A DNA stretch of 64,000 nucleotides, taken from positions 248,001-312,000 of the forward strand of contig JAIEMP010000007.1 in assembly GCA_019752045.1 (NCBI GenBank), read 5' to 3'. Below are positions 8,601 to 17,949 of the stretch, in pieces. Position 1 is the first letter of the stretch. The number at the start of each line of letters is the position of its first letter. The position numbers were made by a program, and so were the translations under genes. The stretch is from Chitinophagaceae bacterium (GTDB lineage: Bacteria > Bacteroidota > Bacteroidia > Chitinophagales > Chitinophagaceae). Under the pieces are notes generated by a model. That model ran no database searches. It was not told the DNA's origin and saw nothing but the letters and a program-made list of their open reading frames with translations.

Positions 8601-10751
8601 GTAATTAACAATACCAAGGTGTGTACTTGCAATGAAGGCAACCGAACCTCGCTGAGGTGTTAACACCCAATTTTCTGTAATGATCATACTTCCGGTAAGA
8701 CGCAACGCATCAGACAGAAACATATTACCAGCCTGACACCCGTTAACCAAGAGAATTGGAAACTTATTAATCGCCGGATAGTTATTGGGGTTATCCAGAT
8801 TATACTCCAATGTTGTAGGCGATGAGTGACCAAAATAAGTTAGCAATGAAAACCCTTCCTGAAACAACCGGGTAATATTTGCGTTGGCAATGGTTTGGAT
8901 GGCCGCAACACCGGTTTTTTGCAATGAATACACTTTGGCTCCAAACAATGAATCTTTCAACACGTTTTCATACTGACTGAGGTAGAACCGTATTTGCTCT
9001 CCCAGAAAATCATTTGCACCCGATACATGGATCACATTCTTTTTCCAGATTTCATCTTCTACTTTACAGGAGTTTGAATTATAGTATGATTCATACACTT
9101 TTATTTTATCCAGATAGCCTTTTATTTCATTTCCGTTTACAACATTTATACGGCCAATGGGTATTCGTGGAATGATGTTCCCATCTTCTGATGACATCGC
9201 AATATCAGAAGCAGGGAAACCAAGCGTGGGAACCAGATTCAATAATTCGATATTCGGGTTCGCTTCTAAAATACGGTGATTTGTATACGCAACACCCTTT
9301 CCAATGATCAGACAGTTTTCGGGTTTTACTGCAAAATTGTTGTAAGCATAGCGCAAAAAGTTTTTAATAGCATACGCATTATTCTTGATTCCAAATCCAA
9401 ACTGATCAAGCAGATCTTCAGCATTAAATATTTTTACATTAAAGCCGCCACCTGTTACACTGCTTCTGTACTGCTTGTACTGTTCAACCTGGTTTACACC
9501 ATTCGCATCAACATACAAACGTGGATTGGAAACAATCAGATAATTTCCTTGATTTGCAGGAAGTCCATAATTGGTAAACGTTCTGCTTTTAAAAGAACTT
9601 ACGTTTTTAATATTAGATGCATCCTGACTGATTAGTATTAGCTTTCTGTCAACAGAAGATGGAGGCAGCACTACTCTTACTTGTGTTGGAGATAGAATGG
9701 CAGCAGTAATACGGAGCCCGTTTGTAACATCGTATAACACGGGTGCAACAGAACCCATGTTTACATTATCAATAACAAGGTTATTTCCGGTTGCGCTTGC
9801 AGGCAGTTCAAACTCAAAGTTTGCCTGTCCGCCAAAATTAAATTGACGTGGATAGGTGAGTTCATACATACCGATTACGATCCGGTCGTTTGCATCTGCC
9901 GGACAAATATTTCTGAATTCAATAGCAGCAGTATTGGAGTTGATTACTGATAACGGAATATTACTTGCAGACTCATCAATCATGGCATTGAAGTACGACA
10001 TCACCGAATCAATATAAACCGTTGTTCCGTTAATTTGTACCTGCACAGTTCGTTTATTCAATGTTCGGCCGGCAGCAGAAAACTTTAAACGAGCATTAGG
10101 CCCGGAAGGAGCTACAAATAAATTTGTTTGAGTAGATGTTAGCGGATTCGCCGGTCTGAACTCGCCACTGGTATAGCCTTCCCCTTCATCAAACGAAGAT
10201 GAATACACTGTACTTCCAACCACAGCACCAAAACCGGGATTAATAATATTGCGGAAATAATTGGCTGCTTTGTGCATGAAATAACTTTCGGCAGGCAAGG
10301 GAGAACTGAGGTCGTTAGCTGTTGTAACCAAACGACGGTTTGCACTTGCTGTAGGGTTCACTGTTAAAAAGAAAGCAGCCGTATCGGTAAATAAACTCCA
10401 ACGATCGTTTATCTGATACTGTGGTTGCAGATACATTCTTCTCTCCCATTTTCCATCATTCGATTCACCCCAGAATTCAACATAACCATCTGCAGGAAGT
10501 ACACCGCTGGCTGCAGAAGTATAGATGGGCACCTGTTTACCATGGCGCCACAATTGAAAATGAGCAGCATCGCTTCCGGCAATACCCATGGCAGCTAATT
10601 GTGCCTGAGAAATACGGTACACACCCGTTGAACCTATACTGAACTTGTAATAGGTTTTACTGAAATCAATCCACTCATTCATGTAAGTCTGCGCTTGCAT
10701 GGAAGTGAATGCACACATCAAAATAACAGTTGAGAGTAGGAGTCGTTTCAT
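5694..10751 (-). CDS. porU2: C25-family cysteine protease, putative T9SS sortase PorU2
   Basis: This 1685-residue exported protein has a signal peptide (MKRLLLSTVILMCAFTSMQA, then Q). A gingipain-like peptidase C25 domain lies at about residues 400-790. The catalytic His is probably in the GHSS motif near 641, and the Cys is in the VNGCQAGNMF motif at about 672. Long beta-rich regions with CARDB/Ig-like character follow (about 800-1560). The last 110 residues begin NYPNPFTTSTSF and look like a FlgD-type/sorting fold. Classical PorU is about 1150 residues; this longer form, paired with a PorV paralogue, matches the type called PorU2. PorU cleaves T9SS sorting domains and attaches cargo at the cell surface. 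The role of PorU2 is inferred by homology. The ATG overlaps the porV2 stop by 4 nt (ATGA), indicating translational coupling. Confidence 0.85.
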   Translation of the reverse strand: MKRLLLSTVILMCAFTSMQAQTYMNEWIDFSKTYYKFSIGSTGVYRISQAQLAAMGIAGSDAAHFQLWRHGKQVPIYTSAASGVLPADGYVEFWGESNDGKWERRMYLQPQYQINDRWSLFTDTAAFFLTVNPTASANRRLVTTANDLSSPLPAESYFMHKAANYFRNIINPGFGAVVGSTVYSSSFDEGEGYTSGEFRPANPLTSTQTNLFVAPSGPNARLKFSAAGRTLNKRTVQVQINGTTVYIDSVMSYFNAMIDESASNIPLSVINSNTAAIEFRNICPADANDRIVIGMYELTYPRQFNFGGQANFEFELPASATGNNLVIDNVNMGSVAPVLYDVTNGLRITAAILSPTQVRVVLPPSSVDRKLILISQDASNIKNVSSFKSRTFTNYGLPANQGNYLIVSNPRLYVDANGVNQVEQYKQYRSSVTGGGFNVKIFNAEDLLDQFGFGIKNNAYAIKNFLRYAYNNFAVKPENCLIIGKGVAYTNHRILEANPNIELLNLVPTLGFPASDIAMSSEDGNIIPRIPIGRINVVNGNEIKGYLDKIKVYESYYNSNSCKVEDEIWKKNVIHVSGANDFLGEQIRFYLSQYENVLKDSLFGAKVYSLQKTGVAAIQTIANANITRLFQEGFSLLTYFGHSSPTTLEYNLDNPNNYPAINKFPILLVNGCQAGNMFLSDALRLTGSMIITENWVLTPQRGSVAFIASTHLGIVNYLDLYTEEFYDQMAHASYGKSIGRIMSNINDTLVRKNTYNDFYVRMHLEEITLHGDPAIKFYSSEKPDYAIEESMVKIEPEFISIAEDKFKAKIRLVNLGRAIGDSLKVVITRESPNGTKTIVFDKNIRHVSYADSIELELPINPFTDKGANKIKVEIDPLNRLNEICETNNVVVKEFFIFEDEIRPVYPYNYSIINKQNITYYASTANPLGTARKYYFEIDSTQHFNSAIKKTDSTTSVGGSISFKPTGINFKDSVVYYWRVGMRPQPASPILWNNFSFVYLPGTETGFNQSHFFQHKQSSYSRILYDSNSRKLIFDSSFKRIQFRTGINPFHNESSLDVAIDFENIERYGCNGGTVQFYVFDGKTLKPWENYNVTPGVGRFLSRNVCGASIRKFFEYNYYVQTDRKRAMDFLDSIPNGNYIVMTNYGSVNLPYFDAAMLKADESTFGPGQSLWHKLQGFGITLIDSFKNSKPVIYTFKKNDASFTPIQSVGEPTLQLVQVFEVSSTYSDGFIESPWFGPSKEWKDMIWTGKQVEPAVPDLTKIDIIGRTLSGTEMLLATVTDARDTTLSFVSAENFPYLKLRMHNADRINITPHQLTSWKLSGTYAPEGAIAPNLTFRFKDTLDLGEPLDFAIAFRNVSETAFDSLLLKMIITDRNNVPKQIILPRKKPLVAGDSIVVSYTIDTKDLAGSNTIYLMVNPDNDQTEQFLFNNFVYKGFFVKPDNYKPWLDVTFDGTHILNRDIVSSKPHILVKLKDDSRFLALTDTAGMKIQIKYPGANGQIVDYKPGSDTVRFTPASLSNNGDNAATIDLFPFLKDDGEYELTVSGTDRSGNKAGDLEYKVSFQVINKPMISNLLNYPNPFTTSTSFVFTITGSEVPQNIRIQILTITGKVVREITKAELGTLRIGRNITDFKWDGTDQYGNKLANGIYLYRVITNLNGKGLEKYKAEGDNTDQFFNKGYGKMYLMR

Positions 10752-11884
10752 TTTGCTTTCTTATTATTTTTCTTTGGATTCTTGTTTGTTTTCAAAAGGT
10801 CGAGACGTAGAGAAATGATATGGGTATATAACGGATTTGACTGGTTCGCCAGATTTGTAAACGCATAATCTACAAAAAAAGATTTGCCGAGTTTAAACCC
10901 TGCTCCTGCTCCCGGCTGGTAAATCCATACTTTCTTTTGGTTGAGTGTGTCTCCATCGGCAAGGGCTCGTTGAAAGTTATAAACCCCTCCACGCAAAAAG
11001 AATACATCTTTAATATTTAACTCAGCACCAATGCGTGGATCACCACTTAAAACACTTGAGCTGATGAGGTTGTTTCGCTGGCCATCGAACGTCAGTTCAA
11101 GGTTGGCCTCTGCTTTTAACTTAATGCCTTTGGATAACCTGAAATCATAAGCCCCGCCAACAATCAGCCTTGGCGCAGTTAACTCTGTTGAGCGGATGGG
11201 AATATCATTATTGGTGAGATATAATACTTCTTTTTCACGCTCAGTAAATGTAAACGACCAGGTATTAAAGGTGGTAGTGATGTCTCTTGCAGCCGCACCA
11301 AAGGACCAGTTCTTCCCTTTCATTTGAAAGCCGAGATCAATTCCAAATCCCCATGCTTTTGCAAAACTTCCTACACTGCGGTGAATCACTTTTGCGTTCA
11401 TCCCCACACTCATGCTCTTCTCTTTTGTTTCTTTAATTTGTTGCGCAACTGAAAGGAGAAATGCATAATCGGCTGATGAAAAAGAACGGATATTGTTATA
11501 GTTGATGCTGCCATCAGGTTCTACCAGAAAAAGCGTATTCGGAATATCATCTACTGCAAAACGCAATACAGAAATTCCAATGGTGCGTTTATTATTCGCT
11601 ACAGGAATTGCCAGGCTTCCAAAATCATATTTACCAATGCCGGCAAAATATTCCGCACGCATTAAGGAAATAGAAGGGTCTTTTTTTACGCCTGTTAAAC
11701 CCGCCGGATTCCAGTAACCGGCTGTAGCATCACTTGCCGATGCAACCTGTGCTCCGCCCATTGCAAGACCCCGGGCACCAGCGCCAATGTTTAAAAATTC
11801 GTTGGAATACTTCCTGAACTGTGCACTTACAGACAGGCTGAGTAACAGGGAAACGGACAATAGTAAGGTGGATCGGGTGATCAT
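10748..11884 (-). CDS. porV2: PorV/PorQ-family outer-membrane protein, putative PorV2
   Basis: This protein of about 378 residues starts with a signal peptide (MITRSTLLLSVSLLLSLSVSA, then Q). The mature N-terminus has FLNIGAGARGLAMGGAQVA and DATAGYWNPAGL, the signature of the PorV/PorQ/UPF0164 family, which forms 14-strand FadL-like barrels. PorV shuttles T9SS cargo to the PorU sortase, and the coupled porU2 gene suggests the same partnership here. The frame extends to an ATG at 11929 that would add 15 residues before the signal peptide. The promoter at 11956-11986 would allow either start; I prefer 11884 because it gives a standard leader. Confidence 0.85.
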   Translation of the reverse strand: MITRSTLLLSVSLLLSLSVSAQFRKYSNEFLNIGAGARGLAMGGAQVASASDATAGYWNPAGLTGVKKDPSISLMRAEYFAGIGKYDFGSLAIPVANNKRTIGISVLRFAVDDIPNTLFLVEPDGSINYNNIRSFSSADYAFLLSVAQQIKETKEKSMSVGMNAKVIHRSVGSFAKAWGFGIDLGFQMKGKNWSFGAAARDITTTFNTWSFTFTEREKEVLYLTNNDIPIRSTELTAPRLIVGGAYDFRLSKGIKLKAEANLELTFDGQRNNLISSSVLSGDPRIGAELNIKDVFFLRGGVYNFQRALADGDTLNQKKVWIYQPGAGAGFKLGKSFFVDYAFTNLANQSNPLYTHIISLRLDLLKTNKNPKKNNKKAK

Positions 11885-11955
11885 CCAGTTAGTTTTCAGA
11901 TAAACAATTAGTTTTATAGAGGCTCTCATCTTACTGAAAGCTGCTTAAGGCTTAA

Positions 11956-11986
11956 CAAATGTAAACATTATCCTGCCCAAAGCAAA
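11956..11986 (-). promoter_or_regulatory. Bacteroidota promoter for porV2-porU2
   Basis: Read leftward the sequence is TTTG, exactly 19 nt, then TACATTTG, a perfect match to the TTTG-N19-TAnnTTTG consensus. Transcription would begin near 11949, leaving a short 5' UTR before either candidate porV2 start. Confidence 0.8.
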
Positions 11987-12072
11987 GTTCTGTTCAAGAA
12001 AGAGCGAACGAATACAAACGTTGAGTTTCAGTGATTATTGCTTCTTTTTTCGAAAGATGGGCGCTACTGCCC

Positions 12073-12080
12073 TACTTTTG
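12073..12080 (+). promoter_or_regulatory. Candidate -7 element TACTTTTG for tyrS
   Basis: TACTTTTG matches TAnnTTTG and lies 21 nt before the ATG at 12102. A T-rich block (12043-12050) sits near the -33 position. The element lies inside the longest possible tyrS frame, so it argues for the internal ATG. Confidence 0.55.
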
Positions 12081-12101
12081 CCCAAAATTGCAGCGAATAC
12101 T

Positions 12102-13379
12102 ATGAATTTGATCGAAGAACTCAGTTGGAGAGGTATGATTCAGGACATCATGCCGGGAACAGCAGAACAATTAGCAAAAGAACCCACTGCAGGCTATGTT
12201 GGTTTTGACCCTACTGCCGACAGCCTGCACATTGGCCATCTTGTTCCTGTGCTCCTCCTACGCCATCTTCAAAATTACGGCCATAAGCCCATTGCTCTTG
12301 TCGGCGGGGCGACAGGTATGATTGGCGACCCCAGCGGTAAAAGCGAAGAACGCAATTTACTGGATGAAGCTACACTTTCACACAATGTTGAGGCTTTAAA
12401 AAACCAGTTGAGTCAATATATCAACTTTACTCCCGGCAAACCAAACAGTGCCGAAATGGTGAATAATTACGACTGGATGAAAGAGTTTTCGTTCATTGGT
12501 TTTTTGCGGGATATTGGCAAGCACATCACCGTGAACTACATGATGAGCAAAGACAGTGTAAAAAAACGTATTGAGGGCGATACAGGAATCAGCTATACCG
12601 AATTTGCATACCAACTGTTACAAGGCTACGATTTTTTGTGGCTTTACCAGAACAAACAATGTAAACTGCAAATGGGTGGCAGTGATCAATGGGGAAATAT
12701 TGTAACCGGTACCGAACTCATCAGAAGAAAAGCAGGCGGCGAAGCATTTGCGTTTACCTGTCCGCTGATCACCAAAGCTGATGGCGGCAAGTTTGGTAAA
12801 ACAGAAAGTGGTACCGTTTGGTTAAGCGCAAACAGAACAAGTCCTTATCAGTTTTATCAGTTCTGGTTAAACGCAGGTGATGCAGATGCAGAGAAATGGA
12901 TTAAAATATTCACCTTCCTTTCTAAAGAAGAAATTGAAGGGTTGATTGAAATGCATCAGAAAGATCCATCAAAACGATTGATTCAAAAAAGACTCGCAGA
13001 AGAAGTTACCAAATTTGTACACGGTGATGAGGAATTGAAAGCTGCTATTGAAACAACTGAAAAATTATTTGCCAATCAAAATGCATCGGCAGAAAGTTTA
13101 AGTATTGAAGACTTAGAAGGTATGGAGGGTGTAGTGAAATTTGATTTCTCAGCAGATAAATTAAAAGAAGGCATTGATATTGTTTCTTTTCTTGCAGAAA
13201 CAACCATCTTCCCCAGTAAAGGTGAAGCCAGAAAAACAGTACAGGGCGGTGGCGTAAGCATTAACCGTAAAAAAATTGATGCCATTGATTTTACAGTTAA
13301 CGATACACTGTTACTGCATCAAAAATATCTGCTGGTACAAAAAGGAAAGAAGAATTATTATCTGGTAAGAGCAGTTTAG
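12102..13379 (+). CDS. tyrS: Tyrosyl-tRNA synthetase
   Basis: This 425-residue class I aminoacyl-tRNA synthetase charges tRNA-Tyr. Seen are the HIGH motif in SLHIGHLVP (about residue 45), [10 protein letters not shown], the tyrosine-binding GYDFLWLYQ and GGSDQWGN segments, the KMSKS-equivalent KFGKTESG (about 230), and a C-terminal S4 RNA-binding domain. Length matches bacterial TyrRS. The frame could start at 12021, but those 27 extra residues resemble nothing in the family and contain the promoter -7 element. The 3' end overlaps the convergent SGNH hydrolase by 4 nt. No T-box is expected in this phylum and none is seen. Confidence 0.95.
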   Translation: MNLIEELSWRGMIQDIMPGTAEQLAKEPTAGYVGFDPTADSLHIGHLVPVLLLRHLQNYGHKPIALVGGATGMIGDPSGKSEERNLLDEATLSHNVEALKNQLSQYINFTPGKPNSAEMVNNYDWMKEFSFIGFLRDIGKHITVNYMMSKDSVKKRIEGDTGISYTEFAYQLLQGYDFLWLYQNKQCKLQMGGSDQWGNIVTGTELIRRKAGGEAFAFTCPLITKADGGKFGKTESGTVWLSANRTSPYQFYQFWLNAGDADAEKWIKIFTFLSKEEIEGLIEMHQKDPSKRLIQKRLAEEVTKFVHGDEELKAAIETTEKLFANQNASAESLSIEDLEGMEGVVKFDFSADKLKEGIDIVSFLAETTIFPSKGEARKTVQGGGVSINRKKIDAIDFTVNDTLLLHQKYLLVQKGKKNYYLVRAV

Positions 13380-14038
13380 TACTGTTGCATTACGTTCCAT
13401 ATTACATCGGCAACCAACTGGTTGCCTTTGTTATTTAAATGAACCCTGTCTGTGGTTAAACTTCCACGATCGCTGTTAGCCTTATTGTTGACAAGATTAT
13501 AATCCAGAAATGCTTTTCTGAGATCAGCAAGAGGAAGTTTATTTTTTACTGCAAGTGAACGGATGATGTTGCTGTAAGCATTTAAATCTCCATCCTGCGG
13601 ATTACTGAAATCTGTTTTTTCACCAATCACAGCAGGAGTGCATAAGATGATTTTAATCTTTTTTTCTTTCAGCCTGTCAATAATTGCCTGATAAAATTTT
13701 TCAAACTTATCTGCATCGGTTCCTGTACCGAAAGAGTTTTTATGCCATACATCATTTACTCCAACATATACAACAACCATATCCGGAAGCCTTGCCAGCA
13801 CATCCGCATCCATCCGCAAAAACAAATCATACACTTTATTTCCACCAATGCCTGCACCTGTTAATTCATAAGCAACATTTGTTTGCAGTTTGCTTATGCT
13901 GTCTATCCGCATAATATAACCGCCGGGTTTAACTCCTGCTTCGGTAATGGAATCGCCAAAGAATACAACCCTCATTTTACGTGGTTGAGCAAATGCCATG
14001 AGAGATAAAATACATAAACAGACAGCTATTTTTTTCAT
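13376..14038 (-). CDS. Exported SGNH/GDSL-type hydrolase
   Basis: This protein of about 220 residues has a signal peptide ([17 protein letters not shown], then Q). The four SGNH blocks are present: FFGDSIT with the catalytic Ser, GIGGNKV with Gly, VYVGVNDVW with Asn, and DRVHLNNKG with the Asp-His pair near the C-terminus. These enzymes are esterases or lipases, often acting on acetylated carbohydrates; the substrate is unknown. The ATG at 14059 adds seven residues before the leader and is less likely. It lies 29 nt downstream of cyanophycinase and may be co-transcribed with it. Confidence 0.85.
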   Translation of the reverse strand: MKKIAVCLCILSLMAFAQPRKMRVVFFGDSITEAGVKPGGYIMRIDSISKLQTNVAYELTGAGIGGNKVYDLFLRMDADVLARLPDMVVVYVGVNDVWHKNSFGTGTDADKFEKFYQAIIDRLKEKKIKIILCTPAVIGEKTDFSNPQDGDLNAYSNIIRSLAVKNKLPLADLRKAFLDYNLVNNKANSDRGSLTTDRVHLNNKGNQLVADVIWNVMQQY

Positions 14039-14067
14039 AAACAGAATTTGAGAAATCATTTATGCAG

Positions 14068-14964
14068 CTATTCAACATCAACCTGTTTTTTAATGAGAGC
14101 ACCTTCAGCAGCTTCCACCAGAAACTTTCGCTCTTTTACAGTATAACCATTTCCTTTTTCACAAAAATGAACTTTCAGATTTTCAATACCAATGGGATTG
14201 CCATCCGGTATATCGGCAATATTGGAATAATTAATTTCATGCCCATCAATAATAATCACTAATCCACTTCCTATTGCTTCCATATGATTACCGCCGAGGA
14301 TGAGCATACCGGTGTCTTCTCCCAACCCTATTCCAATACAGGCTGGGTTGCTGGTAATTGCCTGTGCAAGACGAACAAAGCGGCCACGTTTTTCAAAATG
14401 ACTGTCAATAATTACATCATCAATAAAACCAAGTCCTGTTGTCATTTTCACTTCACCTTTTAAATGTGCACGGCTGGCATTGCCTTCATAAATCATGGTA
14501 TTACTCATAGCCATTGCACCTGCAGAAGTGCCTGCAACAACAAATCCTTCTTCGTTGTGATAACGTTCCAGTACCAGTTTTAAAAAATCAGTACCGCCGA
14601 ATATACTCGATAACCGAAGTTGATTACCTCCGCTGAACATCACCGCATTACAGGTTTTGATCCGTTCCAGAAAATCAGTCTGCATGGCATCTGCACGGTT
14701 ACGGATATGCATCACACCAATGTTGGTACAACCGAGTTTACCAAATGCATTCATGTAGTTATCACCTACTTCAAACGGAATCATTGATGCGGTTGTGATG
14801 ACTTCAATGCGTGATGTAAATCCACCTGCCTCATCAACAATGCGTTTTAATATACCAAGCTCAAAAAAATTGAGATTATGCCGGTGAATTATTTCAGGTT
14901 CCTGATCGGTTCCTTTATCTTCTGCGCCTCCAATTGCAATTAACTTTCCTTTGGGATACTGCAA
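14068..14964 (-). CDS. cphB: Cyanophycinase
   Basis: This 298-residue peptidase S51 enzyme hydrolyses cyanophycin (multi-L-arginyl-poly-L-aspartate) to beta-Asp-Arg dipeptides. Seen are KLIAIGGAEDKG at the N-terminus, MFSGGNQLRL, the nucleophile elbow VAGTSAGAMAMS with the catalytic Ser (about residue 150), and the conserved DSHFEKRGRFVRL. There is no signal peptide, so it acts on intracellular granules, unlike secreted CphE. It is transcribed divergently from cphA across a 124-bp gap, so synthesis and breakdown sit side by side. Confidence 0.92.
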   Translation of the reverse strand: MQYPKGKLIAIGGAEDKGTDQEPEIIHRHNLNFFELGILKRIVDEAGGFTSRIEVITTASMIPFEVGDNYMNAFGKLGCTNIGVMHIRNRADAMQTDFLERIKTCNAVMFSGGNQLRLSSIFGGTDFLKLVLERYHNEEGFVVAGTSAGAMAMSNTMIYEGNASRAHLKGEVKMTTGLGFIDDVIIDSHFEKRGRFVRLAQAITSNPACIGIGLGEDTGMLILGGNHMEAIGSGLVIIIDGHEINYSNIADIPDGNPIGIENLKVHFCEKGNGYTVKERKFLVEAAEGALIKKQVDVE

Positions 14965-15088
14965 AGCAAGTATTTTGTGGTTCGCTTACAAAAATAAGGG
15001 AAATATTTTCCTGTGTATGTCCGGTTTATCTGCGGGCATCAGATAAAATTTGATATATTCGGAATCCTGAGTAATCAAACCTATTTGT

Positions 15089-17713
15089 ATGCAAATTCTT
15101 GAATTAAAAATTTTACGTGGACCTAATTACTGGAGTGTACGCCGCACCAAGCTCATTCAAATGAAATTAGATCTGGAAGAGATGGAGCAATCTCCAACGA
15201 ATAAGATCCCCGGTTTTCGTGAACGTTTGGAAAAATTATTCCCCAGCATGTACTCACATCGCTGCAGTGTTGGTGAGCCAGGTGGTTTTTTTAAACGTGT
15301 AGATGAAGGCACATGGATGGGTCATGTAATTGAACATATTGCACTGGAGCTGCAAACACTGGCCGGAATGAATACAGGGTTTGGACGAACCAGAGGTGCC
15401 AATGAAAAAGAAGGTGTTTACTATGTGGTGTTTACTTATCTGGAAGAAGATGCAGGCATTTATGCTGCAAGAGCGGCAGTACGTATTGCTGAAGCATTAG
15501 CAAAAGATGAACCTTATTCTTTAGATGAGGATATACAAAAGTTAAGAGAGATCCGTGAAGACACGAGACTCGGTCCTTCAACAGGTTGTATTGTGGATGA
15601 AGCTTTGAAAAGAAATATTCCTTACATCCGTTTAAACAAACAGAGCCTTGTACAACTCGGTTATGGTGTACATCAAAAACGGATCCGTGCAACCATTGCT
15701 TCCACTACTTCGAACATTGCAGTTGATATAGCCTGTGATAAAGAAGAAACCAAGATGTTGCTGGAAGCTGCAGAAATTCCTGTGCCAAGAGGAACAGTAG
15801 TTCGTACTGAAGTTGGATTGGATGAAGCCATTGCAAAATTTAATTACCCATTGGTGATTAAACCAATTGATGGCAATCATGGAAAAGGAAACACGACCAA
15901 CATTACGAATAAAGAGCAGGCATTAAAAGCATTTGAAGCAGCAAAGGCATACAGCCGGAGTGTAATTGTTGAGCGATTCATTACAGGTTTCGATTTTCGT
16001 ATTCTCGTCATCAATCATAAATTTATTTGTGCTGCATTACGCACACCTGCAAGTGTAGTTGGTGATGGTGAACACACCATTCAATGGTTGATTGATGAAA
16101 CCAACAAAGATCCCCGTCGTGGTTTTGGACATGAGAAAGTGCTGACACAAATCAATGTGGATGGCAGCACGATGAAAATGCTGGAAGAAAAAAATTATAC
16201 GCTTGAAACGATTCCTCCTAAGGGTGAGCTGGTATTGTTAAAAACAACTGCTAATCTTTCAACAGGCGGCACATCAACAGATGTTACAGATGAAGTACAT
16301 CCTGCAAATATTTTTATGTGCGAACGTATCAGTAAAATTATCGGACTGGATATTTGCGGCATTGATATTATGGCAACAGACCTCCGTACTCCTGTGAATG
16401 AAAACGGAGGAGCGATACTGGAAGTAAATGCAGCACCCGGTTTTCGTATGCATATTGATCCTGCAGAAGGGTTACCACGCAACGTTGCAGAACCCGTGAT
16501 TGATATGCTGTTTCCTAAAGGCAGTGTGGGACGAATACCAATTATTGCCATAACAGGTACTAATGGCAAAACAACTACTACACGTTTAACCGCACATATT
16601 GCAAAGAGTGCCGGTAAAAAAGTAGGCTACACAACAAGCGATGGTGTGTATATCCAAAATCAATTGATGATGAAAGGTGATTGTACAGGACCTGTCTCAT
16701 CAACCTTTGTATTAAAAGATCCCACTGTTGATTTTGCTGTCCTTGAATGTGCAAGAGGTGGCATATTAAAAGCAGGTCTTGCATTTCAGAATTGTGATGT
16801 GGCCATTGTTACAAATGTTGCGGCAGATCATATTGGTTTGGGCGGTATCAACACTGTTGAACAAATGGCAAAAGTAAAAGCTGTTGTTCCTGAAACGGTG
16901 TTTCCTCATGGCTATGCCATCTTAAATGCAGAAGATGATTTAGTGTACGCTATGAAAAAAGATCTGAAATGCAATGTTGCTTTGTTTAGTATGGAAGAAA
17001 ATAATCCACGCATTAAAGAGCATTGTGAAAAAGGTGGTTTGGCTACAGTGTATGAAAATGGTTTTATCAGCATCATGAAAGGCACCTGGAAAATAAGAGT
17101 AATGCCTGCAAAGGATATTCCACTCACTTACGAAGGAAAAGCAGTGCACAATATTGCCAACTGTTTACCTGCTGTGCTGGCCACATATTTATACAGAGAT
17201 ATCAGTATTGAAGATATCAGACAGGGACTCCAAACATTTATTCCGGGCGAAAGCTTAACACCGGGCCGCTTAAACTTTTTTCACTTTAAGCAATACACTT
17301 TTCTTGCAGATTTTGCACACAACCCTCACGGTTTACAACTGCTCTGCGATTTTATACAAAAACTGGATTACAAATACAAAGTGGGTGTAATCAGCGGAAC
17401 CGGCGACAGAAGAGATGAAGACATTCGTGAACTGGGAGCCATCAGCGCAAAATATTTTGATGAAATCATTATCCGATGCGATAAAAATTTAAGGGGCCGC
17501 ACTGCCGATGAGATTATTGGACTTTTAAAAGAAGGAATTGATTCAGTCAACCCTAACATCCCAACAAAAGTGATTGCCAACGAAAACGAAGCATTGGAAT
17601 ACATTTATGCCAATCCTGTGCAAGGAGCTTTGTACACCATCATGTGCGATGTGGTGGCTGGCGCACTGGATAAGATCAGAGAATTAAAGGCGAGGGAAGG
17701 AAATGCTGCCTGA
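15089..17713 (+). CDS. cphA: Cyanophycin synthetase
   Basis: This 874-residue enzyme builds cyanophycin by ATP-dependent addition of Asp to the backbone and Arg to side chains. The order is an N-terminal CphA domain (MQILELKILRGPNYWS, then ERLEKLFP), an ATP-grasp domain (about 200-480, with VIKPIDGNHGKGNT and ILEVNAAPGFRMH), and a Mur-ligase-like domain (about 485-870) with P-loop AITGTNGKTTTTR. The domain set and length equal those of the cyanobacterial enzyme. It neighbours cphB. The product is a nitrogen-rich storage granule. Confidence 0.95.
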   Translation: MQILELKILRGPNYWSVRRTKLIQMKLDLEEMEQSPTNKIPGFRERLEKLFPSMYSHRCSVGEPGGFFKRVDEGTWMGHVIEHIALELQTLAGMNTGFGRTRGANEKEGVYYVVFTYLEEDAGIYAARAAVRIAEALAKDEPYSLDEDIQKLREIREDTRLGPSTGCIVDEALKRNIPYIRLNKQSLVQLGYGVHQKRIRATIASTTSNIAVDIACDKEETKMLLEAAEIPVPRGTVVRTEVGLDEAIAKFNYPLVIKPIDGNHGKGNTTNITNKEQALKAFEAAKAYSRSVIVERFITGFDFRILVINHKFICAALRTPASVVGDGEHTIQWLIDETNKDPRRGFGHEKVLTQINVDGSTMKMLEEKNYTLETIPPKGELVLLKTTANLSTGGTSTDVTDEVHPANIFMCERISKIIGLDICGIDIMATDLRTPVNENGGAILEVNAAPGFRMHIDPAEGLPRNVAEPVIDMLFPKGSVGRIPIIAITGTNGKTTTTRLTAHIAKSAGKKVGYTTSDGVYIQNQLMMKGDCTGPVSSTFVLKDPTVDFAVLECARGGILKAGLAFQNCDVAIVTNVAADHIGLGGINTVEQMAKVKAVVPETVFPHGYAILNAEDDLVYAMKKDLKCNVALFSMEENNPRIKEHCEKGGLATVYENGFISIMKGTWKIRVMPAKDIPLTYEGKAVHNIANCLPAVLATYLYRDISIEDIRQGLQTFIPGESLTPGRLNFFHFKQYTFLADFAHNPHGLQLLCDFIQKLDYKYKVGVISGTGDRRDEDIRELGAISAKYFDEIIIRCDKNLRGRTADEIIGLLKEGIDSVNPNIPTKVIANENEALEYIYANPVQGALYTIMCDVVAGALDKIRELKAREGNAA

Positions 17714-17726
17714 TGCAGATAAATTT

Positions 17727-17758
17727 TTTGGTTCATCTTGCTTACCGCCTTATTTTTG
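17727..17758 (+). promoter_or_regulatory. Promoter of tRNA-Gln
   Basis: TTTG (17727-17730), a 20-nt spacer, then TATTTTTG (17751-17758) matches the Bacteroidota promoter. It begins right after the cphA stop, and the tRNA starts 47 nt downstream. Confidence 0.7.
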
Positions 17759-17804
17759 CAGCCCCAACAACGCATCTGCATGATTGGGATACCGAAAGGT
17801 AGAT

Positions 17805-17875
17805 TGGCCTATAGTATAATGGTAGTACGACAGATTTTGGTTCTGTTTGTCTTGGTTCGAATCCAGGTAGGCCAA
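17805..17875 (+). tRNA. tRNA-Gln (anticodon TTG)
   Basis: A 71-nt cloverleaf. The acceptor arms TGGCCTA and TAGGCCA pair over 7 bp. The anticodon stem ACAGA/TCTGT encloses loop TTTTGGT with anticodon TTG. The T stem CTTGG/CCAGG encloses TTCGAAT. The 3' CCA is not encoded. It is flanked by its own promoter and terminator. Confidence 0.95.
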
Positions 17876-17876
17876 C

Positions 17877-17907
17877 AAAGCTGCTTTTACAAGCAGCTTT
17901 TGTTTTT
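17877..17907 (+). terminator. Terminator after tRNA-Gln
   Basis: AAAGCTGCTT and AAGCAGCTTT form a 10-bp stem around a 4-nt loop, followed by TGTTTTT, two bases after the tRNA. Confidence 0.88.
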
Positions 17908-17949
17908 AACGGAATCGCTCCATTCTTCAAAAACCAAAAAAATCAACAG

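Noticed and set aside
9276-9635. Plus-strand open frame of 119 codons inside porU2
   Set aside because: Antisense shadow of a long, clearly coding gene; no start context or family.
12021-12101. N-terminal extension of tyrosyl-tRNA synthetase
   Set aside because: Not family-like and overlaps a TACTTTTG promoter element; the ATG at 12102 gives the standard protein.
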